Source of the DNA: Jezberella montanilacus
GTDB lineage: Bacteria > Pseudomonadota > Gammaproteobacteria > Burkholderiales > Burkholderiaceae_B
Assembly (NCBI RefSeq): GCF_003003055.1
Contig: NZ_PVTV01000001.1
Coordinates: 1 to 64,000 of the forward strand
Length of the DNA: 64,000 nt
Reading direction: 5' to 3'
Below the pieces are notes generated by a model, which made no database searches, was not told the origin of the DNA, and saw only the letters and a program-made list of their open reading frames with translations. Below, one piece after another: positions 10,064 through 20,138 of the stretch. Positions within the stretch are counted from its first letter, which is position 1; each line of letters opens with the position of its first letter. A program made the translations under genes and the position numbers.

Positions 10064-10090
10064 AGCCTCAGCACACGATGCGCTGAGGCT
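10064..10090 (-). promoter_or_regulatory. Stem-loop in the yajC-secD intergenic region
   Basis: The arms AGCCTCAGC (10064-10072) and GCTGAGGCT (10082-10090) are perfectly complementary and enclose a 9-nt loop. The hairpin begins 9 bases after the yajC stop and ends 24 bases before the secD ATG. No T-tract follows on the minus strand, so it is not a standard intrinsic terminator. An RNA-processing, stabilising or translational-control element is more likely (inference). Confidence 0.55.
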
Positions 10091-10099
10091 GTATAACGA

Positions 10100-10441
10100 T
10101 TACAGCGCCTTGATCGTGCCTTTAGGCAGCACAGCAGTCACCGAGCCTTTTTGCATGATGACTTCAACGACAGAACCACCCTGTTCGGCAATTTCCACGG
10201 TCACGTAATTGTCGTTGACCTTACTGATTTTGCCCAGAACACCGCCCGCGCAGACTACTTCATCGCCTTTTGCGAGCGCGCCGAGCAAGTTGCGCAATTC
10301 TTTTTGACGCTTCATTTGCGGGCGGATCATTAGGAAATAAACCACCGCGAACATCAGGGCAATGGGAGCCATCTGGATCAGCGAATTGGTCGTCTCAGCG
10401 GATTGTGCGACGATCAGACTAGGGATTGAGAAAACGGACAT
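10100..10441 (-). CDS. yajC: Preprotein translocase subunit YajC
   Basis: YajC is a small single-span inner-membrane partner of SecDF. The 113-residue protein has a hydrophobic helix at about residues 23-43 (IQMAPIALMFAVVYFLMIRP) followed by the family core RPQMKRQKELRNLL and GDEVVCAGGVLGKI. The start is the ATG with a good AGGAG site 8 bases upstream. The reading frame is open far upstream, but that part only overlaps tgt. The gene lies between tgt and secD, as in most proteobacteria. Confidence 0.97.
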   Translation of the reverse strand: MSVFSIPSLIVAQSAETTNSLIQMAPIALMFAVVYFLMIRPQMKRQKELRNLLGALAKGDEVVCAGGVLGKISKVNDNYVTVEIAEQGGSVVEVIMQKGSVTAVLPKGTIKAL

Positions 10442-10472
10442 AAAGTCTCCTGTGGATAAAGCGATTAGCGGG

Positions 10473-12660
<2,188 letters not shown>

Positions 12661-12775
12661 GTGCAAATCTCAAGTTGGCGAGGGCGCATTTTAAGCCGTC
12701 TCACCTGGTTTTTTGTATGCTGTCGTCTGGTGATGAACAAACAGGTGTGGCATGCAAGGCTTTATAACGGAACAT

Positions 12776-14191
12776 ATGAGCGGTTTTTTGCGTGTACTGT
12801 TGACGGGGTTCTTGGTGTTAGGCGCGAGCGTTCAGGCCCAAGGCAAGCTTCCGCCTGAACTGGCCCAGGCGTGGGCGAAAACTAACATACCAGAAGCCGC
12901 TTTGTCTCTCACAGTAGAAGAAATTGGCGGTCCCAGATTGTTCGCCGTCAACCCAGATGTGCCGCGCAACCCAGCATCAGTCATGAAACTGGTGACCACC
13001 TATGCGGCGCTATCCCATTTAGGCCCCAACTATGCGTGGCGCACAGATTTATTGATTAATGCGGATGCCCAAGTCAGTAACGGCGTGCTCTCTAGTCCTT
13101 TATACGTCAGGGCTAGCGGTGATCCACTGTTGCTGATTCAGAATTTTTCGCATTTGTTGGAAGCGTTGAAGTTGCGCGGCATCACACAACTCTCTGAAGT
13201 GATTGTCGATCGGTCTATTTTTGGCGATGTCGCCATTGATCCTGGCAGTTTTGACGGTGCAGCAGACCGTCCCTATAACGCTAGTCCCGATGCCTTCATT
13301 ATCGGATTTGGTGCTTTAAGGTTGCTCTTTAGTCCAGATGAAGCGACCCGCACTTGGCAGCCTTCGATCGATCCCGCTATTGAGGGTGTCGGCGTGGAGG
13401 GTGCTGTGGAATGGAAGGATGGGAAATGCCTGAGTGCGCCCGCCGTAAACGTACAGACCATCACGGTCGACGGACAGGTTCGTTTCAAAGTTTCAGGTCA
13501 GGCTGCTGGGTCGTGTGGCGAGTTTGATGAATATAAATTGGCATTGTCCCAACAGGACTATGCGGCAAGAGTGTTCAAAAGCGTATGGAAAGAGCTCGGT
13601 GGCACCATGACGGGTGCAGTGAAACAAGGATCTATCCCCGCTGATGCCAAAGTGGTGGCGACGAATGAATCAGAACCGTTAGCCGAGATCATTCGTTTGA
13701 TCAACAAAACAAGCAATAACGTGATGACCAGGGTATTGTTATTGACCCTTGGTGCTGAAGCTGGCAGGCGTCCCGCGACGGTTGAGAGCAGCGCCGAAGT
13801 TGTTAAAAATATCCTCGCTGAACAAGGTATCCCAATGAAAGGGCTCATTCTTGACAATGGCTCAGGCTTGTCGCGTACTGGTGTGGTCTCGTCCGCCAAT
13901 CTCGCTCAAATGTTAAGAAAAGCTTGGCAGTCTCAGTTCAGGCAGCAATACCTCTCTTCGCTTTCGGTACTCGGGGTTGACGGCACCATGCGTAACCGGT
14001 TGAAAGCCGAAAACACACAGGCTCGTGCTCACATGAAATCAGGCTTGCTTAGAGATGCGCGTTCGGTGGCTGGCTACGTGATGGGTAATAGTGGCAAGCG
14101 TTACATATTGGTGAGTTTGACCAATCACGAGCGTGCCAATGATGTGCGGGGTTTTGAAGATACAGTGATCGCCTGGCTAATCGCTCACTAG
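12776..14191 (+). CDS. dacB: D-alanyl-D-alanine carboxypeptidase/endopeptidase (PBP4, DacB)
   Basis: This class C low-molecular-weight penicillin-binding protein trims and cleaves peptidoglycan cross-links in the periplasm. An N-terminal signal peptide (about residues 1-21, ending ASVQA) precedes the catalytic domain. The active-site motifs are SVMK (NPASVMKL, about residue 68), SNN (KTSNNVMTRV) and KSG (HMKSGLL), the usual KTG variant. The start gives MSGFLRVLLTGF, with GGA six bases upstream; an ATG 24 bases earlier also has a plausible site and would lengthen the N-region. Length (471 residues) suits the family. Confidence 0.94.
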   Translation: MSGFLRVLLTGFLVLGASVQAQGKLPPELAQAWAKTNIPEAALSLTVEEIGGPRLFAVNPDVPRNPASVMKLVTTYAALSHLGPNYAWRTDLLINADAQVSNGVLSSPLYVRASGDPLLLIQNFSHLLEALKLRGITQLSEVIVDRSIFGDVAIDPGSFDGAADRPYNASPDAFIIGFGALRLLFSPDEATRTWQPSIDPAIEGVGVEGAVEWKDGKCLSAPAVNVQTITVDGQVRFKVSGQAAGSCGEFDEYKLALSQQDYAARVFKSVWKELGGTMTGAVKQGSIPADAKVVATNESEPLAEIIRLINKTSNNVMTRVLLLTLGAEAGRRPATVESSAEVVKNILAEQGIPMKGLILDNGSGLSRTGVVSSANLAQMLRKAWQSQFRQQYLSSLSVLGVDGTMRNRLKAENTQARAHMKSGLLRDARSVAGYVMGNSGKRYILVSLTNHERANDVRGFEDTVIAWLIAH

Positions 14192-14306
14192 TTGCTCGCG
14201 CATGAAAAAGTATTTTTTTAATTTGACCTGTAGAACTAATCGTTCATCTTGTTGTCAGTCGATGACTGCTATGATGAATTTTTCAACGGCGTGATCGGAG
14301 ATCGAA

Positions 14307-14618
14307 ATGGAACACACAACTAGCCAGGAACAAGGAAAAGTGATCAGTGGCCTGAAACACGGTCTGGACGCTGCGGAGGAGTTATTGCGCGAAGCCGCAC
14401 AGAGCACAGGTGACCGCGCGACCGAGTTGCGTGAACGTGCGATGGCCTCGCTTAAGTCAACGCGAGAAGCTTTACTGGTTGCACAAGAGACTGCCTTACA
14501 AAAAGGTAAGCAGGCTGTGCGTGTCACGGACGATTATGTGCATGACAATCCATGGCAGGCAGTTGGCATTGCTGCAGGGGTTGGTCTGGTTCTCGGTCTC
14601 TTGATCGCTCGCCGGTAA
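14307..14618 (+). CDS. DUF883-family (ElaB/YqjD-like) membrane-anchored protein
   Basis: The 103-residue protein has a long charged helical part rich in Ala, Glu and Arg (residues 1-75) and a C-terminal membrane anchor with the family motif NPWQAVGIAAGVGLVLGLLIARR. E. coli relatives ElaB and YqjD sit in the inner membrane and can bind ribosomes in stationary phase; the role here is inferred from those. It starts a three-gene set with a YqjE-like and a YqjK-like protein. Upstream, CAGTC-GAT-GACTG (14256-14268) is a small inverted repeat next to a TATGAT box. Confidence 0.9.
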   Translation: MEHTTSQEQGKVISGLKHGLDAAEELLREAAQSTGDRATELRERAMASLKSTREALLVAQETALQKGKQAVRVTDDYVHDNPWQAVGIAAGVGLVLGLLIARR

Positions 14619-14627
14619 GAAGCCCAC

Positions 14628-15062
14628 GTGACAATTCGTCAGGCGCTTGGTGCAATCGCAGGGGATTTTGCGACCTTGATGCGAACTCGAGTTGAATTGT
14701 TTTCTCTCGAGTTTGCGCAAGAGCGATCGCGATTCTTGAACGCCGTGTTGTTAGCGCTGGCCGCGTCGTTGTTCATGTTGATGGGCTTGCTGGTTTTTTC
14801 TGTCTGGATTGCGTTGCTGTTCTGGGCTGGTGAATATCGATACGTTGCAATCGCTTCACTAGCCTTTGGCTATCTCTTGATCGGTGGATATTTTCTGACC
14901 AAACTACGCCGACGGCTGCGAAGAGGAGGGCAAGCTTTTGCTGCTTCTGTAGAGGTTTTGACACAAGATTTAGAGATGCTGCGCGCCAGCTGTTTTGCGG
15001 CGGCGCAGCGTGACTCGAGAGAGCCTGAGCGTTCAGGGAATGCAGAAGGGGATGTGCGTTGA
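14628..15062 (+). CDS. YqjE-like phage-holin-family (DUF1469) membrane protein
   Basis: The 144-residue protein has an amphipathic N-terminus, two strong membrane helices (about residues 40-62 and 68-90) and a basic, then charged, C-terminal tail. This is the Actinobacterial Phage Holin/DUF1469 family whose members accompany DUF883 proteins. No lytic role is implied. The start is GTG, 9 bases after the DUF883 stop. It overlaps the next frame by 4 bases (TTGA). Confidence 0.85.
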   Translation: MTIRQALGAIAGDFATLMRTRVELFSLEFAQERSRFLNAVLLALAASLFMLMGLLVFSVWIALLFWAGEYRYVAIASLAFGYLLIGGYFLTKLRRRLRRGGQAFAASVEVLTQDLEMLRASCFAAAQRDSREPERSGNAEGDVR

Positions 15063-15409
15063 GGCGACCTAAAAGTGCCGAGTTTGATCGGATGGTAAGG
15101 ATAGAAATTCTTCGCACCCGCGCAATGCTTGAACGTGAAGCACTCGCGTTATCTGTTCTTCAAGTCAGCAAGAAATTTTCTGTGCGATCAATGCTCGGAG
15201 GCTTGGCCAGTCAGTCTGGTTTTGGCTTGCTTGCCAGGGGTTTTGGTTTCGCTAAAACCTACCCCTATTTATTGTCCGCCCTGTCAGGCTTGTTTGTGAG
15301 ATCGAAGCTGAGATGGGTCAAAGTAGCGGGTCTTGCAGCTGTCGCCTGGTTCGCCTATCGAGGTACCCAGGAGCGTCCAGACGCAGCACAGGACTCCCAA
15401 CAGCGCTAA
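15059..15409 (+). CDS. YqjK-like small membrane-associated protein
   Basis: The 116-residue protein begins with a basic helical region (RIEILRTRAMLEREALAL) and has weakly hydrophobic stretches at about residues 50-75 and 86-102. It occupies the position of yqjK downstream of yqjE, and its composition fits, but the sequence similarity I can judge is loose. The likely start is a TTG inside the overlap TTGA; an ATG 33 bases downstream is the alternative. The stop codon lies within the stem of a terminator. Confidence 0.65.
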   Translation: MRRPKSAEFDRMVRIEILRTRAMLEREALALSVLQVSKKFSVRSMLGGLASQSGFGLLARGFGFAKTYPYLLSALSGLFVRSKLRWVKVAGLAAVAWFAYRGTQERPDAAQDSQQR

Positions 15410-15431
15410 GAGATTGAGCGCTGTTGTTTTT
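15398..15431 (+). terminator. Intrinsic terminator of the DUF883-YqjE-YqjK operon
   Basis: A perfect 10-bp stem, CAACAGCGCT (15398-15407) with AGCGCTGTTG (15417-15426), has a 9-nt loop and is followed by TTTTT on the plus strand. The upstream arm contains the end of the yqjK-like frame, and the T-tract runs into the ubiD stop codon on the other strand. The minus-strand side lacks a T-run, so it is one-directional. Confidence 0.88.
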
Positions 15432-16974
15432 AAAGACCGAGTTCTCCCCATATTTGATCAACGCGGCGTTTCGTTTCATTGTCCATGCTGATGGGGGTTC
15501 CCCACTCTCGTTGGGTTTCTCCTGGCCATTTATTAGTGGCGTCCATACCCATTTTTCCTCCTAGGCCGGAGACTGGTGAGGCGAAATCGAGGTAGTCAAT
15601 TGGCGTGTTCTCAACCAGCAAGGTGTCCCGAGCTGGATCCATCCGGGTAGTCATCGCCCAGATGACTTCTTTCCAATCCCTTACATTAATGTCGTGATCG
15701 ACGACGACAATAAATTTTGTATACATGAATTGCCGTAAAACGCTCCATAAGCCAAACATAACGCGTTTGGAATGTCCCGGATACTGTTTGCGGATTGAAA
15801 CGACGGCCAGACGGTAGCTACAGCCTTCAGGCGGCAAATAAAAATCGACAATTTCAGGGAATTGCCGCTTCAAAATCGGCACAAAAACTTCATTGAGCGC
15901 GACCCCCAAGACGGCGGGTTCATCAGGTGGCTTGCCTGTGTAGGTCGTGTGATAGAGGGGCTTGCGTCGCATGGTGATTCTGTCTACCGTGAAGACCGGA
16001 AACCAGTCTTGCTCGTTGTAGTAGCCCGTATGATCGCCGTAAGGTCCTTCTAAGGCTATTTCATAATCAGACTTCGGCGGCGGGTTGACCCCAGCCGGGA
16101 TTGACGGTGGCGTCGCCCGCGGATCCGTGTTTGGCAATAGATGGCCTTCAAGAATGATTTCAGCGGTCGCAGGTACGCTTAAATCGCTACCGATCGCTTT
16201 AGCGACCTCTGTCCGTGCACCGCGAAGTAAGCCGGCAAATTGATACTCGGACAATGAGTCCGGGACCGGTGTCACGGCACCAAGTGTTGTTGCGGGGTCT
16301 GCGCCGAGCGCCACCGCTATCGGGAACGGCTCGCCAGGGTGAGCGAGCGCGTGATCACGAAAATCGAGCGCTCCACCTCGGTGTGAGAGCCAACGCATGA
16401 TGAGCTTATTACGGCCGATAACTTGCTGTCGATAGATGCCGAGATTTTGGCGCCGAGCGTTTGGCCCTCTAGTGATGACCAGACCCCAGGTCAACAGAGG
16501 GGCGACATCGCCAGGCCAGCATGTTTGAATCGGTAAGCGGGCAAGGTCGACCTCGTTGCCTTCCCAGATAATTTCCTGACAAGGCGGTGCGCTCACTGTT
16601 TTTGGATTCATATCCCAAAGTGCTGCTTTCAGCATTGCTACTTTGGCTAGTGCGTCACGGAATCCTTTAGGCGGGCTGGGTTCGCGCAAAGAAGCCAATA
16701 ATTCGCCAATGTCGCGCAGAGTGGTGACGTTTTCGGCGCCCATGCCCCATGCCACGCGTTCAGGTGTACCAAAAAGATTTGCAAGCACTGGCATTGACGC
16801 AGTTCTGCCTGCGTGCTGCGCATTTTCAAACAACAAAGCAGGGCCTTCGGCACGTAAGACTCGATCAGAAATCTCGGTCATTTCAAGTGAGGTCGAGACT
16901 GGCGTCTGAATACGTCGCAAGTTTCCCTTAAGCTCGAGCTGTCCGATGAAGTCCCGCAGATCTTTGTAATGCAC
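15430..16974 (-). CDS. ubiD: UbiD family 4-hydroxy-3-polyprenylbenzoate decarboxylase
   Basis: UbiD removes the carboxyl group from the polyprenylated ring in ubiquinone synthesis, using prenylated FMN made by UbiX. The 514-residue length is typical. Recognisable blocks are [12 protein letters not shown] at the N-terminus, the cofactor region [19 protein letters not shown] near residue 178, and [10 protein letters not shown] near 310. The start is GTG (MHYKDLRDF). No ubiX is in the window. The gene is divergent from the lytic transglycosylase. Confidence 0.95.
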   Translation of the reverse strand: MHYKDLRDFIGQLELKGNLRRIQTPVSTSLEMTEISDRVLRAEGPALLFENAQHAGRTASMPVLANLFGTPERVAWGMGAENVTTLRDIGELLASLREPSPPKGFRDALAKVAMLKAALWDMNPKTVSAPPCQEIIWEGNEVDLARLPIQTCWPGDVAPLLTWGLVITRGPNARRQNLGIYRQQVIGRNKLIMRWLSHRGGALDFRDHALAHPGEPFPIAVALGADPATTLGAVTPVPDSLSEYQFAGLLRGARTEVAKAIGSDLSVPATAEIILEGHLLPNTDPRATPPSIPAGVNPPPKSDYEIALEGPYGDHTGYYNEQDWFPVFTVDRITMRRKPLYHTTYTGKPPDEPAVLGVALNEVFVPILKRQFPEIVDFYLPPEGCSYRLAVVSIRKQYPGHSKRVMFGLWSVLRQFMYTKFIVVVDHDINVRDWKEVIWAMTTRMDPARDTLLVENTPIDYLDFASPVSGLGGKMGMDATNKWPGETQREWGTPISMDNETKRRVDQIWGELGL

Positions 16975-17056
16975 GTTGACCGCCGCAAAAAGGTTACATT
17001 TAATGCTTCAGTGGAAGCTTACCATCCACGTCGTCAACCCTGATCAGGAGGAAAAG

Positions 17057-17959
17057 ATGTCCCTGGCGACAGCCCTGTCCTTGACGCGTCATTTTGCGAA
17101 TGGGGCATATCGAAACTTATCGGAACTGGTGCGGACCAGTGCTATTTACCTGGGGATTGCCGTTCTAGTCTCAGCCGTCATGGTGCTGGGCATGCCGGTT
17201 CTTCGTAATCAAGTTGCACAGATGCATCGCAGTGTGATTGATACCCTTGCGCCTGAAGATGCACAGATCGATGATAACTTTGCGCAGCTGCAGGAAGGCC
17301 CACAAGTATCGTCGGTCAGATTAGACTCGATTCCTGGTTCTGGTTTGCTACCGGCACCCGCTGGTGGTAAACCGAGTTCAGCTGAGAAACCACCAGCTTC
17401 CCCCGCGGCAAGGCTTCAGCCACGAATTTCTGCCGACCAGGCACAAATTAATGTGACGGAAACAACCGCTGCTCAAAACGGGGTTCGTGACTTAACCAAT
17501 ACTCAAGTAGAAGCGTTGGTGAACTACATCTCTCGCAAGTATCTCGTCTCTCAGGATGCAGCTTTGTTGTTTGTCGACATTGCACATTCGACCGGTGGTG
17601 AGTACAAGGTTGATCCACTCTTACTGCTGGCCGTGATGGCGATCGAGTCGCGTTTTAATCCATACGCGGGTGGGCCCAGGGGTGGTGCGACCGGCTTGAT
17701 GCAAATCATGAGCAGTGTGCATCGAGATAAGGTGAACCGTTTCGGCAGAGGCGAAAGCGGATTTTATAACCCTGCCATAAACGGCAAAATTGGTGCTTAT
17801 ATTTTGGCTGAGTGCATCAATCGCAGAGGGACCGTCGCGTTGGGACTGGTCTGTTACGTCGGGGCGAGTGATCCATCCAAGGATGGGGGGTATGCCGAAA
17901 AAGTTCAGGCCGAACGCCACAGGATGGCGCTCGCTGCGTCTATCCCTGCAAGGGATTGA
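17057..17959 (+). CDS. Lytic transglycosylase with SLT domain
   Basis: The enzyme cleaves glycan strands of peptidoglycan to 1,6-anhydro ends. An N-terminal membrane helix at about residues 29-47 is followed by a Pro/Ala-rich linker (80-145) and a C-terminal SLT domain. The catalytic Glu197 is in AVMAIESRFNP, followed by GATGLMQIM. I chose the ATG at 17057, preceded by AGGAGGA, which gives 300 residues; the frame is open 81 bases further upstream without a comparable site. Its target and partners are unknown. Confidence 0.9.
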   Translation: MSLATALSLTRHFANGAYRNLSELVRTSAIYLGIAVLVSAVMVLGMPVLRNQVAQMHRSVIDTLAPEDAQIDDNFAQLQEGPQVSSVRLDSIPGSGLLPAPAGGKPSSAEKPPASPAARLQPRISADQAQINVTETTAAQNGVRDLTNTQVEALVNYISRKYLVSQDAALLFVDIAHSTGGEYKVDPLLLLAVMAIESRFNPYAGGPRGGATGLMQIMSSVHRDKVNRFGRGESGFYNPAINGKIGAYILAECINRRGTVALGLVCYVGASDPSKDGGYAEKVQAERHRMALAASIPARD

Positions 17960-17972
17960 GCATAACCTCTCT

Positions 17973-19130
17973 TTAGGCTAAATATTTTGACAGACGGTGA
18001 ACCGCTTCTTCCAGCTTCTCCATGCTGTTGGTGTAAGCAATGCGAACCATACTTGCAGCGTGGGTTGGGCCAAAGTCGACACCCGGTACACAGGCAATGT
18101 GGGCATTGGCAAGAAGGTGTTTTGCAAAGGACATACTGTCGGACGAATGCTGAGAAATATCTGCGTACACATAAAACGCCCCATCAGGCATCACTGGCAC
18201 ATCGATCCCCATTTTTTTCAGGGCTGGTACTAGAAAATCCCTGCGGCGCTTGAGTTCAAGCCTGCGACTGTCGTAAAGAGCGAGTGATTCAGGTTCGAAA
18301 CAGGCCAGCGCAGCATGCTGAGATAGCGTGGGTGCACAAATAACCAGGCTGGCGGCAAGTTTTTCAATAGGATCAACAAGTTGCTCGGGCACAATCATCC
18401 AGCCCAACCGCCAGCCCGTCATCGCAAAATACTTTGAAAAGCTGTTTAAAACAATCAAGTTGTCATCAAGGGTGAGCGCCGAGCGTGCAGTTGAGTCAAA
18501 CGACAGGGCAAGGTAGATCTCATCCATCATGACGAAACCATCACGACCGTTGACTGCCTGTATCAACGCACTGAGTGCCTCGACTGTCAATGAGGTGCCA
18601 GTTGGGTTGCTGGGCGAGGCGATCAAGGCGCCTTTGGTTTGGCTGCCCCAGTTTGCGTCGATGTCTGCGGCGCTAAGCTGGAAGCGATTGTCGGCCGAGG
18701 TTGGAATGAGTCTGGTTGTACCGCCCGCAGACGAGATGAAATTTCTATTGGGCGGGTAACAAGGATCACCCATCAAGACTTCGTCGCCGGGGTTAACCAC
18801 TGCCATCGCGGCGAGTGATAGTGCTCCGCTGGCGCCGTTCGTGACGATGACACGCGCGGGGTTTATATTGGCCCCTAAATGGGTTCCGTAAAATTTAGCG
18901 ATAGCTTCTCTCAGTGCCCATAGGCCAGCGGGGGCAGTATAGCCACCTAATCCGGCGCGGGTTGCCCGATTGGCAGCCTCAACGACCAGAGGAGCCGCTG
19001 TGAAGTCTGGTTCACCTACGCTTAAACTGATGACATCATGACCTTGATTGCGCAGGGCGAGGGCATCTTTAAAAACTTCAACAGCATGAAAAGTGATTGT
19101 TTCGCGCATGCGTGCAGCGAGCTTGATCAT
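17973..19130 (-). CDS. Class I/II PLP-dependent aminotransferase
   Basis: The 385-residue fold-type I aminotransferase has the cofactor lysine Lys233 in NSFSKYFAMTGWRLGW, SPSNPTGT near residue 172 and the substrate-binding Arg in MVRIAYTNS near 370. This belongs to the aspartate/alanine aminotransferase-like group (COG0436). The substrate cannot be fixed from sequence; aromatic, alanine or aspartate activity are all possible. It ends 13 bases from the lytic transglycosylase (convergent) and starts 39 bases from the divergent FAD-oxidase-like gene. Confidence 0.88.
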   Translation of the reverse strand: MIKLAARMRETITFHAVEVFKDALALRNQGHDVISLSVGEPDFTAAPLVVEAANRATRAGLGGYTAPAGLWALREAIAKFYGTHLGANINPARVIVTNGASGALSLAAMAVVNPGDEVLMGDPCYPPNRNFISSAGGTTRLIPTSADNRFQLSAADIDANWGSQTKGALIASPSNPTGTSLTVEALSALIQAVNGRDGFVMMDEIYLALSFDSTARSALTLDDNLIVLNSFSKYFAMTGWRLGWMIVPEQLVDPIEKLAASLVICAPTLSQHAALACFEPESLALYDSRRLELKRRRDFLVPALKKMGIDVPVMPDGAFYVYADISQHSSDSMSFAKHLLANAHIACVPGVDFGPTHAASMVRIAYTNSMEKLEEAVHRLSKYLA

Positions 19131-19169
19131 GAATAATTTCTCCGTTAACTCTTTTCAATTGTAGTGGTC

Positions 19170-20102
19170 ATGCCAACATCCAGACGCAGTTTCCTGTTCG
19201 GCAGTCGCTCAGCCCCCTCTAGTTGGGGGCAATTTTGTGCTCGCCTGGCGCGAACTGCACAAGGCCAAACCAGTTGGGATGTTGACGAAACAATCAAAAT
19301 CGCGCGCCTTGTTCCTAGTCGCGACAAAGATGTGTGGCACGCGCTTGCGTTGTGCAAAGAGTACGGCGTTCAGATCTGGCTGGACGGGCCGCCATTGCGA
19401 TCACCACAGCATGAGCAGGCCATCCTGCTTGTCGAGCCGGGGTCTGCTTGGGCACGGCTGGAGTCAACCAATGCCCATCTACCTCACCAAGATGTTTGGC
19501 GGGTTGACGCAGGTTGCACGGTGGCTCAGTTGCAAACCAGCGGCTTCGACTGGCTGCGGCAAGTCGATCCTGCTTGGAGCATTGCGCGCTGGTTGGCCTC
19601 GGAGCTTGCTTCAGAGTGGACCCCAGGAGACGGCTCAGCTAGTCATGTCCTGCAAGCGTCAGTGCTCTTGGCAGACGGAACGACAGCGGTGCTTGGTGAG
19701 TTCGGCACAAAGGCAAAACGACCGCTGCAAAGTATCAGCGTGCAAAAGATGGTTCCTCATTTGTTTGAATTGAGTCGATCACCCATCGCGCAAGCCATGA
19801 TGGCATGCTCTCGGTGGCCTGCACCCTATCGTTTGGATGCCTTGACACCAAGGTCAACCGATGACGTCAATCTGGCACGTATTCTGACTGGCCACGGTGG
19901 CAGCTTGGTCTGGCTCTGGGCTGTTTGGCTGGTTCGAGATACGGAGCTTGCTCGTCGATCGGTCGCTCATCAACCGGTTCACCAGAGTCTGGACAGCGAC
20001 GCGCTTGACGCCTTCAATCGGCAAGTTAAGCAGGCCTTCGACCCGTCAAACGTCTTTGCACCGATTCGCCCAACAAAAGGACTAGAATCTGGCTCATTGT
20101 GA
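19170..20102 (+). CDS. FAD-linked-oxidase-like protein with twin-arginine-like N-terminus
   Basis: I recognise this 310-residue protein only loosely. The middle (DGTTAVLGEFGTKAKRP) and the C-terminal FDPSNVFAP resemble FAD-linked oxidases of the VAO/GlcD type, where a similar FDP-x-x-N-x-x-P ends the protein. The usual glycine-rich FAD loop is not evident, so it may be a divergent or non-flavin relative. The N-terminus TSRRSFLFG fits the Tat consensus S-R-R-x-F-L, yet no clear hydrophobic stretch follows. I start at the ATG; a GTG two codons earlier is open. It lies 36 bases before maeB, possibly in one transcript. Confidence 0.55.
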   Translation: MPTSRRSFLFGSRSAPSSWGQFCARLARTAQGQTSWDVDETIKIARLVPSRDKDVWHALALCKEYGVQIWLDGPPLRSPQHEQAILLVEPGSAWARLESTNAHLPHQDVWRVDAGCTVAQLQTSGFDWLRQVDPAWSIARWLASELASEWTPGDGSASHVLQASVLLADGTTAVLGEFGTKAKRPLQSISVQKMVPHLFELSRSPIAQAMMACSRWPAPYRLDALTPRSTDDVNLARILTGHGGSLVWLWAVWLVRDTELARRSVAHQPVHQSLDSDALDAFNRQVKQAFDPSNVFAPIRPTKGLESGSL

Positions 20103-20138
20103 GTAATTTTATCGTTTCAACTACTGTATCGAGTAAAA

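Noticed and set aside
14628-15062. Phage remnant suggested by the holin-family name
   Set aside because: The YqjE/DUF1469 family is chromosomal and always accompanies DUF883 genes here; no other phage genes are nearby.
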